From positions 43,032,953-43,096,952 of the forward strand of contig JAJLRJ010000008.1 of NCBI GenBank assembly GCA_024195265.1: a stretch of DNA of 64,000 nt, in the 5' to 3' direction. Each line of letters begins with the position of its first letter. Position 1 is the first letter of the stretch. This stretch comes from Dendrophyllia cribrosa. Its lineage: Eukaryota; Cnidaria; Anthozoa; Scleractinia; Dendrophylliidae. The notes under the pieces are model-generated. The model was given only the letters and a program-made list of their open reading frames with translations. It was not told the origin of the DNA and did no database searches. Below, piece by piece: positions 36,901 through 43,698 of this stretch. The position numbers and the translations under genes were made by a program.

Positions 36901-39900
36901 GATGTGATACAACTCACTGGTACTCAAATGAAGGGATTGTTGTTGAACATGAAATAATAAACAGAATAAAAACAAAATACTTAGGACATAACTTCCAGTG
37001 AGCAGTGTTTTGAAATAATAAAATTATTACAAGCTTCTTCAATTAATTGTCCCCCTCGAATAATCGCCTCATTAAAAAACATTGACCCTCCTTTTGAAAT
37101 GGGAGCCAAAACGTTGTTTAACACTTTCGCTGCCAAAGTCGACAAAAAGTCGACATTTGGAGCAGCAGACATTGCACCACTTGTGACGTCATCAATTTGT
37201 ACGTTGCCAGATAATTTTGATGCTCAACTGATACAGCGAGGATAGATCCATGCACACATGCCTCCACTTTGAATATGGACCAAATTCTAGCAGAGCTATT
37301 CGAAAAAAACATGTTCAAATATTGGTGCAAAATTAGGTGGTAAATTAGGTCAATACACCTGCAATTGAACAATGTTTCATTTCCAGCGTTTTTAGCGCTT
37401 ATGCCAAACCTTTTCCAGCCGATAGAAAGGTAATAGAGAGTAGAAGATAGGAAGAGAAGAAAGGGGGAGAAAAAGGGAAAGTAAAAGAAGCAAAAAATAA
37501 TCAAAGGTTCAGCAAAAAAAAAGGCTTTTTTTTTGGCTTATGCGCATGCGCTAAACCTAAATATTACACTTATCAAGACGGAATCTAGTTCATACTGTAG
37601 TGCGAGTGTAGCAAATTGCATTTGAAGCAATGTTTATTGACATTTGGCCATGTTGCTCCCAAAAAACCAGTTTAAGGGTAAAAAATACCCTTTTTTAAAA
37701 CATTCAGCTGTGAAAGGGTTAAGTAATAAACCTTTGAATTGGTTATTTCACTATTTAAGATATGTCATCCAAATTTGTTTTGCAGACCAAAGCAGAAGAT
37801 GAAAATAGACAATTAAAGAACCAGTTGCAATCAATGACTGAACAACTTAACCAAAGTGAAACTGTGCAGAGAGACTTTGTACGTTTGTCTCAGTCACTGC
37901 AGGTAACTTGCATACTGTTGTGTATATGTTGTGGTTCAAATTTCTATCTTATTTTTCCATTGTCTCAATTTCATTACCATAATCTGAGACAAAGGAAAAT
38001 AAAAATCAAACTGGCTTGAAAATTTTCAAAAAAAGAAAAAATTGAACCACTTCATATATATACAGATAACACACTTGTGTTGTTTATTTATTTACATTTA
38101 TTTATACACGGTTTAAAAAAAGAAATACATCAGGTAAATAAAATACCAATCTTTAGAAACATTACTATCATCGTAAACTAAACCTGTTTTCCATTAATGC
38201 TGTGTCTCTAATTTATAAAGTTAAGATTCACTTATCTCTTAAATTGATTGAGGGATTTTGTCTCCCTAAGATTACAGTATTGTATGTATATTATTAAAGG
38301 TTATTGTGTAAATTTCTCAGTTATGGATGTAAATAAAGGTTATTGTTGTCAAATGAAAAGTGAAAAGCGTTCTCTGGTTAAATCTTTTAAAAATTATGAG
38401 CTTTCGACAACCATCTTGTTGTCTTCCATGGATAAAATAATGGAAGTAAGTGAATGTGCATACATAATTAAAAAGGTAAAAATTACAAAAGCTAAAGAAT
38501 GACAAAAAATGTATAAACTCAGAAGATATTTTAAACGTGTGAAAGTCAATATTTATTTAAAAGAATGCGATATTGATTGGGAAGCGGGCATGAGTTATTG
38601 TCAACAGTTTTTGCAGTGTGCCAGGACTCCAGGCCAGGGTCTTAAGACGGCGATAATTGCCTTTGTCAATGATAAATGCATTTTCAAATGCTTTTCACTT
38701 TTCAATTATTGTTATGAATCCTGGTTACGGATCTTCAATTTTCTTAGTTATTGTTGTTGTTATTGTTGATTGTAGTTTTTAGTGAGGAGTGTCAGGGAGA
38801 AAAATGAGATCTTTGAACAAGTGTTTCATGTTCTTTCTGTATATCACCTTTTTCAACTCTAATCCTGTGTTGAGATCAGCAGCTAAACATGTTTAGAGTA
38901 AACATGTTTCACGTTTCCTGTAAACATGTTTGCAATTTTATTGTTCACATTAGTTGTTAATTTCAAAACAAGTTTCATGCCTGTTTCTATAATTTTTTGC
39001 TGTTTTACAAAACAAGCATATTATAAAGCTCGCATAAAATCTTTATAATTACACATGAACTGAAATAAAATAGTGGGAACAAAGGGCATTGCAGCGTTCA
39101 ACAAGGAGATGACATTTGCACTAACATATTTCGTCTGGCTTAGATCAAAACTACCTTGTGAAGTAGTTTTTCAATCATGCTCAGAATAAACATGTTTCGA
39201 TTTGTGCAATGTGCCGCCTGATGTGAACAACTTTCTTAGTGAAACATGTTTCATTTGTGATCAGACTAAACATGTTTTGCCCTAGTGTGAACACAGCATA
39301 AGCCAGACTAAACATGTTTCGCCCTAGTGTGAACACAGCATAAGCCAGACTAAACATGTTTTGCGCTAGTGTGAACACAGCTTTTGTTTCTGTTTGATTT
39401 GATACATGCAGCCCTGGCACTGCAGCTGTGATCTGCATACCTTGATTCCTTGATTAAACATAGGGCCCTGAATAAATGCATGCCAGGTTCAAATAAAACA
39501 CTAGCTCTACAAATTAAAATTATTTCCCTGAGATACCATCATTTGATTAGAGAAGTACAGTATTATCTGAAAATTTATTTGCTTCCAATTGGTACAGATA
39601 CATCTACATTTAGCTGCATGAATCACTAAGTAGTGTAATGTTCATAGATTACAAGGTTTTGTAATATGAATCATCCCAGGGTTTGCTTCTGCCTTTCTAA
39701 TGAAAGTATTTGTTAAATTAAGTCCCGGGGCAGGGTACTCTGTATATTCTTGGGTGCCGCTGGGACTCTGAAATCCTTACCCTATACCAGACCATGTTCA
39801 GCTGATTTTGCAAGCCTATACCTAGGTTAGACACCAAAAATCCCTATTCTTTCCCAGACCTACTAGTTTTAGAACTGTATTACCATAAGTGTTTTTAATG

Positions 39901-41240
39901 AAATTTAACCATCTGTCAACAATGTTGCCACAATGATTTTATTTCCATTTAGGGAAGACTTGCTCTGATCAGTTGAAAACCATTCCCTTCACAGCGGCAC
40001 ATACCCATAACATTATGAGAGTACCCCTACTCCCCCCCCCCCCCCCCCGGGATAAAGTCTGCCCATTATCTTTCCTTTATGATTGCAAACTAAATAGTAT
40101 GTATAAACAAACAAAAAAGACAAAAAACTAATAAAATAATACTCTTGATAAATAAACACTGGGCTCCAAATTAATGCCAGTTTCCACAAGGAATGCCATA
40201 ATTTTTCACTAATGACATTTGCATTGTTAATAAATATTTCTGTCTGTGTTGTTTTAGATGCAAATTGCGCAGATTCATGAATCAGAAACTGATGTTCGTT
40301 GGCAGTTCCCTGAGGATATTAGAGAGTGTCACAACTGTCATAAAGCCTTGAAGGCAGGAAAAGATAAGGTTGTTACATTTAATGGGTAGTTAATGGTGTC
40401 TCGCAAACAAGGAATAAATTAGTTCCACTACTAACTGAGAACATTGCATAATAACAATATTTATTTCTGTTTGGGACACAATTTGGTCACCTTTAAAGGG
40501 GCTATGTCACAGTTTCAAGTGTTACTTTAAAAAGCCAAAAGACAGAAGGCCGGTTCTCACTAGGGCTCTTAAGTGAACTTGGTGTGTACTTGTAGCATGA
40601 ACTCCTTTCTGAGAGCATTTTCTAAGTCTGACTTACGTTTCAATAGAATCACTCATCTGATTTATTAACATGTTAAATCTCTTTGTAAAATTTATCAGAG
40701 GTAAAAATAGTCTCCTACGCAGCCGTTATTAGGGCTCGTCACGCAACGCTCCTCCCCCACTAACCTAATAATGGCTGCGTAGGAGACTAAGGTAAAAATT
40801 AATATCAGCTGAATGTAATTAAAAAGTTTTAATAATTTTCAGTAGTTTGTTTTCTATAAGCTCCGTATTTCCCGTTCTTTTTTTTTTCCAGTACACAAAG
40901 ACACTGTTATGCTTCTGCTTATGTTTATGGTTATGCCGCTAGTGAAAACCAGGCTTGAGTTTTGTATCCTAAAAAGTTATAATAATTTCAATGGTGATTA
41001 TCATTTGTGGGAACTAATTTGGTTTGCTTTCAGTATGAATGATTGAGAGCTGTTTATTTTTGTGCACAGCGCCACTGCCATCACTGTGGAAAAGTATTTT
41101 GTGAATCATGTACTGCCAAATCAGTGTTAGGAAGCAACTCAAAAAGACCTCATCCTGTGTGTAACAACTGTCACGCAATACTAAACAAAGACTCCAAATC
41201 TACATTCTATAACACAACCCTGGCAGATGACAATAGGTGA
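12970..41240 (+). CDS. RABEP1: Rabaptin (Rab GTPase-binding effector 1) with C-terminal FYVE finger, 22 coding exons
   Basis: Exons: 12970-13009, 13096-13230, 19313-19516, 20273-20553, 21157-21207, 22719-22790, 22943-23026, 23712-23799, 24140-24187, 25069-25307, 26105-26270, 26456-26613, 26817-26954, 28561-28740, 29159-29197, 29505-29660, 30411-30510, 31376-31422, 36475-36585, 37786-37902, 40258-40368, 41070-41240. All use GT-AG; phases join to 2736 bp (911 residues; human about 862). Residues 14-330 are N-terminal rabaptin coiled coil (VSVLRATIKDLRRREQQLL; AWRSIVMPLEEE). Residues 335-515 are a Ser/Pro-rich linker with RSRSTSDI. Residues 570-818 are the coiled coil matching the Rab5-binding part. 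Residues 830-905 are a FYVE-type finger with eight cysteines (CHNC, CHHC, CESC, CNNC). Rabaptin links active Rab5/Rab4 to the Rabex-5 exchange factor on early endosomes. Vertebrate RABEP1 lacks the FYVE finger. The vertebrate GGA-binding DFGPL motif was not seen. Confidence 0.93.
13692..14381. mobile_element. TA-flanked element with terminal inverted repeats and many TTCGCG motifs
   Basis: The left end CCTTATTGGTACTAATTTTC (13692) is matched exactly by its reverse complement ending at 14381, and both ends are flanked by TA. Near both ends TTTCGCG/CGCGAAA motifs are packed, and 14290-14380 forms a second hairpin (GTCGCTTTAA with TTAAAGCGAC). A TA target and such ends fit a Tc1/mariner- or pogo-type nonautonomous element. 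A plus-strand frame at 13951-14145 ends in an acidic tail (DDSGTDEEVQSNTDSEI) and could be the C-terminal remnant of the transposase; that part is inference. Confidence 0.8.
13951..14145 (+). pseudogene. Possible transposase C-terminal remnant inside the TA-flanked element
   Basis: Frame of about 64 residues ending in an acidic serine-rich tail. No catalytic motif is visible. The position inside a transposon is the only support for a transposase origin. Confidence 0.3.
14649..14759. mobile_element. Short TA-flanked foldback MITE (111 bp)
   Basis: Ends GAATACCCGTCCACTTATTT and its reverse complement, each flanked by TA. Confidence 0.8.
15053..16071. mobile_element. TTAA-flanked element with inverted ends CCCATTGACACCTGA
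   Basis: TTAACCCATTGACACCTGA at 15053 and the reverse complement ending in GGGTTAA at 16071. TTAA targets plus ends starting CCC fit piggyBac-type nonautonomous elements. No transposase frame is seen inside. Confidence 0.75.
16246..17660. mobile_element. Sequence inserted in the right arm of the long inverted-repeat element
   Basis: It splits the right arm at ACCATTTT. It has a minus-strand frame at 16323-16685 (120 residues, unrecognised) and itself contains the TTAA element at 16741-17467. Its own ends were not defined. Confidence 0.5.
16741..17467. mobile_element. TTAA-flanked element with ends GGTTACAGTGTACCTTC
   Basis: TTAAGGTTACAGTGTACCTT at 16741; GAAGGTACACTGTAACC then TTAA at 17464-17467. 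Length 727 bp, no coding capacity recognised. Confidence 0.8.
18099..18441. mobile_element. TTAA-flanked foldback MITE with arms of about 120 bp
   Basis: The left arm TTAAGATTGAGTG..GTTACAAAGACAGTCAGACG and onward is mirrored on the right, ending CTCAGTCTTAA. The arms differ by scattered changes, so the copy is old. Confidence 0.8.
18955..19263. mobile_element. TTAA-flanked MITE with ends AGTGCCCCT
   Basis: TTAAAGTGCCCCTGTAATCA at the left; ..TTTGATCATAGGGGCACTTTAA at the right, and a longer inner mirror (GACTTTCTTACTCATCTTGC). It ends 50 bases before rabaptin exon 3. Confidence 0.85.
20620..21105 (+). mobile_element. tRNA-derived SINE, interrupted or mosaic copy
   Basis: GTGTAGTGGTTTGC (A-box-like) and GGTTCAAGCCTGGTCTCTGC (B box GGTTCAAGCC) begin the copy. 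The body ..AATGGGTATCGGC..CTTGCGATGGACTAGCATCC..ACTCTCAGTCATTTCCTGCTA also occurs at 21838-22030. The copy contains unrelated sequence in the middle (about 20750-20985). Confidence 0.6.
21309..21778 (+). repeat. Tandem array of six tRNA-type SINE heads (78-bp period)
   Basis: Each 78-base unit contains TAGTGGTTATACG (A box) and, about 36 bases later, GGTTCAAGCC (B box). The unit is the head of the SINE whose body follows at 21779-22030. Frames on both strands are open only because 78 is divisible by three. It lies in rabaptin intron 5. Confidence 0.9.
21779..22030 (+). mobile_element. SINE body following the tandem heads
   Basis: GTGTATAAATGGGTACTGGC, CTTGTGATGGACTAGCATCC and ACTCCCAGTCACTTCAT match the body at 20985-21100. 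The GTGATGGACTAGCATCCCAT part is itself repeated at 21952. Confidence 0.65.
23089..23382 (-). mobile_element. TTAACCC MITE, copy with internal duplication
   Basis: Same family as 30601, 31714 and 43485. Shared core: TTTCATTTGAATGGTCACAC and CAACAGACTCAAAA. The core is present twice (about 23167-23253 and 23254-23343). Confidence 0.75.
23397..23580. mobile_element. MITE with ends TTAGTATATACTGAAACAG; related copy at 43186-43367
   Basis: Left TTAGTATGTACTGAAACAG and right CTGTTTCAGTATATACTAA. Internal text (GGATAGC..GCGC..CTACTGAAA..) is shared, inverted, with the copy at 43186. Confidence 0.7.
24432..25068 (+). repeat. 31-bp minisatellite abutting rabaptin exon 10
   Basis: Unit GTTTGTTAGTTTGTAGGTTG plus YTAGGCAGTCA. 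An 85-base foreign piece at about 24692-24776 (with AAGGGCTCAGCCCGAAACG) interrupts it. The array runs up to the real acceptor GTGTCAG at 25062-25068, and the first exon bases TTTGTAGGTT are identical to the repeat unit. Confidence 0.9.
24692..24776 (+). mobile_element. Retroelement-tail-like insertion in the 31-bp array
   Basis: Contains GAAGAAGGGCTCAGCCCGAA, the 'GAAG-stem-CGAAAC' type sequence common near the 3' ends of invertebrate retroelements. A similar motif (GGAAGACTAATACTATTAGT) is at 45303. Confidence 0.4.
25860..25960. mobile_element. Fragment related to the dispersed repeat at 58620
   Basis: Shares the ordered words AACCCTG, TGGCTATGACTGCC, AGTGCC and CAT with the 58690-58750 region. 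Diverged. Confidence 0.3.
27010..27300. repeat. About 30-bp minisatellite, roughly nine copies
   Basis: Unit TTCAATGTTGAATTTTATTT followed by CTACCCCC, with steady divergence from end to end, in rabaptin intron 13. Confidence 0.85.
27775..28493. mobile_element. TA-flanked element with ends GAGTGTTTTCAC and TGACGTCA
   Basis: Left GAGTGTTTTCACTGACGTCA and right TGACGTCATGTGAAAACACTC, each flanked by TA. A second foldback (28286-28452) sits inside it. A decayed antisense relative of its interior (GGCCATCTTGGTGTCCCAC) is at 45580-45915. Confidence 0.8.
28286..28452. mobile_element. Foldback MITE nested inside the TA element; second copy at 37923
   Basis: Ends TATATGTTGTGGTTTAAATT and its reverse complement. 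The centre holds TTTGTCTCAGATTCATTATC, also seen in the 37923 copy. Confidence 0.8.
29978..29995. repeat. Poly-G tract
   Basis: 18 G in rabaptin intron 16. Confidence 0.9.
30601..30810 (+). mobile_element. TTAACCC MITE family, diverged copy
   Basis: CCCTTTCACTCCTGGAGTC at the left and CTTGGGAGTTTAAGGG at the right, with the family core TGTGACCATTCAAATGAAAC changed at one or two bases. TTAA flanks have decayed. Confidence 0.7.
31773..33239. mobile_element. 1.5 kb inverted-repeat element inserted in the MITE
   Basis: Ends AGATCATTTTCATGTGAC and GTGAGTGAAAACGATCT, with a second mirrored block CGCCATATTGGTGTA / TACACCAATATGGCGGCG. Comparison with the intact MITE gives a 2-bp duplication (AT). 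Frames at 32530-32754 (minus) and 32841-33047 (plus) are unrecognised. Confidence 0.65.
33312..33570. repeat. Irregular cluster of CGTTTA/CGTTA words
   Basis: About 250 bp with well over fifteen occurrences of CGTTTA, CGTTAAAA, CGTTAGAA or AAGCGTT in no fixed period. Unlike the surrounding AT-rich, CpG-poor sequence. Confidence 0.6.
33571..34091 (-). mobile_element. Retroelement tail in antisense
   Basis: (ATACA)n followed by CGATACTTTATTTTCACATT. On the minus strand this reads as an AATAAAG end with a TATTG repeat tail. The remainder up to 34091 is unassigned. Confidence 0.4.
34154..36395 (+). mobile_element. 2.2 kb TTAA-flanked element carrying a decayed exonuclease gene
   Basis: Left TTAA at 34154-34157 is followed by GGTGGCTTGATATAGT; right ACTATATCGAGCCACC is followed by TTAA at 36392-36395. 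The inverted ends agree at about 20 of 23 positions. Removing the element and one TTAA leaves GGGAGTTAAAGGGTTAA, the expected end of the host MITE, so a TTAA target duplication is directly supported. The cargo is the DEDDh exonuclease pseudogene at 34673-35705; no piggyBac transposase (DDD) frame was recognised. Confidence 0.75.
34673..35705 (+). pseudogene. DEDDh 3'-5' exonuclease-like gene (TREX/DnaQ type), frameshifted, inside the TTAA element
   Basis: Three frames in order make one protein-like path. The first frame (34673-34980) has an N-terminal part (WLFSYEPPEEKKSKKEADTV) and Exo I motif FVVFDTETTSLDK (Asp codon at 34866). The second frame (about 34933-35343) has NKLSVESINGQKTLL, Exo II SHTSFVFDTPTLL (Asp codon at 35140) and FADSLHLVK. 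The third frame has Exo III AHDALEDVFALH (HxAxxD, 35339-35356). Further downstream, with more frame changes and a stop, come DMVFLDERFQRVQ, GLSYQDLQHL and ILAKIVNHF up to 35705. All DEDDh residues are still readable, but at least three breaks make it nonfunctional here unless splicing rescues it. The family removes nucleotides from DNA 3' ends. That the gene belongs to the transposon rather than being captured by chance is inference. Confidence 0.75.
36760..36798. repeat. Poly-C tract with two A interruptions
   Basis: About 37 C in rabaptin intron 19, close to a 50-bp direct duplication at 36845-36945. Confidence 0.85.
36845..36945. repeat. Direct duplication, about 52-bp unit, two copies
   Basis: GGAGTCAGATGTGATACAAC..GGTACTCAAATGAAGGGATTG is repeated in tandem with one base changed. 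Confidence 0.85.
37118..37722. mobile_element. TTAA-flanked MITE with ends related to TTAACCCTTTCAC
   Basis: TTAACACTTTCGCTGCCAAA at the left and CAGCTGTGAAAGGGTTAA at the right. The interior differs from the TTAACCC MITE at 43485, so it is a sister family. Confidence 0.7.
37923..38063. mobile_element. Foldback MITE, second copy of the family at 28286
   Basis: TATATGTTGTGGTTCAAATT at the left and AATTGAACCACTTCATATATA at the right. Confidence 0.75.
38860..39385. mobile_element. hAT-like MITE rich in AAACATGTTT palindromes
   Basis: The right end CTAGTGTGAACACAGC mirrors the degraded left end near CTGTGTTGAGATCAGC. At least eight AAACATGTTT-type palindromes lie inside. The right part holds a 42-bp tandem unit (CAGACTAAACATGTTTYGCC..) in about three copies. 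Confidence 0.6.
39722..40055 (+). mobile_element. Dispersed repeat, inverted copy of the 9205-9705 family
   Basis: TGGGTGCCGCTGGGACT, TACCCTATACCAG, CATGTTCAGCTGATTTTG, and CGGCACATACCCATA before a 17-C tract (40032-40048). Confidence 0.55.
40547..40955. mobile_element. hAT-like MITE with a smaller palindrome nested inside
   Basis: GGCCGGTTCTCACTAG at the left and CTAGTGAAAACCAGGC at the right. Nested 82-bp palindrome at 40708-40789 (TAGTCTCCTACGCAGCC and its complement). Confidence 0.6.
40708..40789. mobile_element. 82-bp palindromic MITE
   Basis: TAGTCTCCTACGCAGCCGTT at the left, ATGGCTGCGTAGGAGACTA at the right. Confidence 0.75.
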
Positions 41241-41542
41241 TGGATTATGGGATGCGTGACATTACTGTCACACAATACTTAACAGACTCCAAATCTACAT
41301 TCTATAACACAACCCTGGCAGATGACAATAGGTGATGGATTATGGGATGTGTGACAACTGTCACACAATACTTAACAAAGACTCCAAATCTACATTCTAT
41401 AACACAACCTTGGCAGATGACAATAGGTGATGGATTATGGGATGTGTGACAACTGTCACACAATACTTAACAAAGACTCCAAATCTACATTCTATAACAC
41501 AACCTTGGCAGATGACAATAGGTGATGGATTATGGGATGTTG
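41166..41542 (+). repeat. 95-bp tandem repeat made of the end of the rabaptin coding sequence and its 3' UTR, four copies
   Basis: Units start at 41166, 41261, 41356 and 41451. Copy 1 holds the last 25 codons including the TGA at 41238; copies 2-4 lie in the 3' UTR and repeat AAAGACTCCAAATCTACATT..GGCAGATGACAATAGGTGATGG nearly unchanged. Confidence 0.95.
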
Positions 41543-41543
41543 G

Positions 41544-41549
41544 AATAAA
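41544..41549 (+). terminator. Poly(A) signal of the rabaptin gene
   Basis: AATAAA directly after the last 95-bp copy, about 305 bases past the stop codon. Confidence 0.6.
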
Positions 41550-41903
41550 TAATGTCATCTCAAAAGCTCAAATGCCAGATGCCATGTCATCTCAGTTGCC
41601 ATAACAATTCATCAGCTCTCACACTAGCTTTCTTCAGTGGTAATGGTTCACTGTTCTTCAGGTTGACACTGGCAAACAGAGCAAGTTTGAATGACATTTT
41701 ATTTAGTACAGAACAGAGCTGATGGATATGAAAGTATCGTAAATGGTTTATTTCTAAGGAATGTAATGGGCCTAGTGAAAGTACAGTGCATAGGAAGCCA
41801 AATTGATATTACCTCCTCCCTTCCCCCCCCCCAAAAAAAAAGACACTTACTGGAAAAAGATCACCATCCTTCTGATAACATACAAGTCATGTAGTTTGCT
41901 CAT

Positions 41904-41904
<1 letters not shown>

Positions 41905-41935
<31 letters not shown>
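41905..41935. repeat. Poly-C tract (31 C)
   Basis: Uninterrupted C run downstream of the rabaptin 3' end. Confidence 0.9.
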
Positions 41936-41938
<3 letters not shown>

Positions 41939-42454
41939 CGCCAAGTGGCAACAGCAAATACATTTGTTGTATACCATGGAATCTTTACACCAGAGCCAAA
42001 AGAAATAAAGGCGTTATTGCAAGTACTGCAAACATTCAAGTCTGTTGAATAAAGCATAGTAAAGCAAAGAACATTTTGTTGATTATCACCCTAGATGCAT
42101 ACATCGGTCATAAAGTAACTTATTTTAACAGAGAGTCAATGTATTACCAAGGTCAGGGAAAGGAAATTAATATTATCGATGAGTTAAATATTACCACACT
42201 ATATCAAGATGCCTTGTACAGTTAGAAATATTGAGGTTAAATAATTGTATTTGTTAAATGATTTAATTTTTCCCAATCGGTATGTTTATTTCTACAGGCA
42301 TCACAGTTTTCCAGTGAGTTATTTGTCATTAATTTTGTTCTATAAAAGGAAACACAGGAGTCCTGCACCAAATGACGTGCAGATCAATATGAATTTGGCT
42401 GAATTTGAGCCACCTTTTGTACCTGTGGTTTGGATGAAAACCAGATTCACTAAA

Positions 42455-42680
42455 GCCTGGTTCACACTAGCGACATAACGACATAACGACGAGGTCACGC
42501 AAATTCAAAACACGACGTATATCGATGTTTTATGTCACCAGTGTGAACAACACAACATAACGACATAATAGGAACATAATGACATAAACATAACGACATA
42601 AGGAAAAAACTGATCTTTTCTTTATGTCATTATGTCCATGTTCTTATGTCGTTATGTCGCTAGTGTGAACCAAGCTCAAA
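42455..42680. mobile_element. hAT-like MITE made of ACATAACG repeats
   Basis: CCTGGTTCACACTAGCGACA at the left and TGTCGCTAGTGTGAACCAAG at the right. Between them are about ten ACATAACG/CGTTATGT words on both strands. Confidence 0.7.
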
Positions 42681-43185
42681 CAGCTGTATCACGCCTAACA
42701 AATAATTATTAGAAAATTTAGATGTATTAAAATACATTTTGAATTAATTTTATCTGGTTTTTCTTGGCACTCTCGTTTTGATGCATTAATGATGACAGTC
42801 ATTGAAAGCCGCATGTCAAAACAATAACCATGGAACATTGGAACATTTTTCTGAGAAGTAAAATAAAATTCTGTATGAAATCTGGACTATTTTTTTATCA
42901 GAAATTGTTAAAATTTAACGTCATGGCTGGGAAATTAAATGTGAGGTACACAACTTTATTGGGGCATTCTGTTTTCTATATATTAAGATCATCAAGCATT
43001 TCGCTTGTTTGCATGGTGTTGAAGTGTTATGGTTGGCTTTTCATTTTTTTAGTAGTGTTTGTCACCATCATAAGCTAAGGGTACTTAACCTGTAACCAAA
43101 TTTCAGCTGTAAACTATTCACCGAAGTAGAGGTGTCTAGCGGTGGATATTAACCAAGTGGCGAAGCGGCGAGGTTAATAGTTGTT

Positions 43186-43367
43186 TAAGTATATACTAAA
43201 ACAGTGAGACAATACAGCACTAGCATTTTAACTCATTTATTTCTGTGATCGATTACAATTTTCACATGCAAATGACTGAAATTTGCTTGGGTAAATAGCA
43301 CTCGCTATCCCGAATTTCAGTAGCCAATCAGAGTGCGCCAGCTATCCACTGTTTTAGTATATACTAA
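43186..43367. mobile_element. MITE, second copy of the family at 23397
   Basis: TTAAGTATATACTAAAACAG at the left and CTGTTTTAGTATATACTAA at the right. Confidence 0.7.
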
Positions 43368-43484
43368 TCTTAGTTATTTTAACACTTTCATGCATTCTAT
43401 GGAGTGGTTTTCTAAGCAAAAGATTTAAGCCTGATCGCAGGTCAATTTATCATTGCAACATTGTCATAACAGTCAAAAAATTGT

Positions 43485-43698
43485 TTAACCCTTTCACTTC
43501 CAGAGTCATTATTGAGACATGTAATGTTGTTCCACCTTTTGAGTCTGTTGATGAAATGCTATGGTGTGACCATTCAAATGAAACCTCTTCAGCAGTACTT
43601 TTGCATGGTACCATTTGTTTTTCAATATTATACAAAATGAAATTTGGGATTTTTCTTGAATTTTGATATTTGGAACTATTGGGAGTGAAAGGGGTAAA
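43485..43698 (+). mobile_element. TTAACCC MITE, most complete copy
   Basis: TTAACCCTTTCACTTCCAGA at the left; ATTGGGAGTGAAAGGGGTAAA at the right. Core CTATGGTGTGACCATTCAAA. Used as the reference for the split copy at 31714-36403. A half copy in the opposite orientation is at 44335-44399. Confidence 0.8.

Larger units (their letters stand above)
40258..41240 (+). other. FYVE finger, encoded by the last two exons of the rabaptin gene
   Basis: Exon 21 gives DVRWQFPEDIRECHNC and ends ..GKDK in phase 0; exon 22 starts RHCHHCGKVFCESC and later has HPVCNNC. All four CxxC pairs are kept. The usual PI3P-binding motif R(R/K)HHCR reads DKRHCH across the splice junction, and the usual RVC reads PVC. Lipid binding is therefore uncertain. 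An upstream AG at about 41033 would bring an in-frame stop, so the acceptor at 41069 is the only sensible one. Confidence 0.8.
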
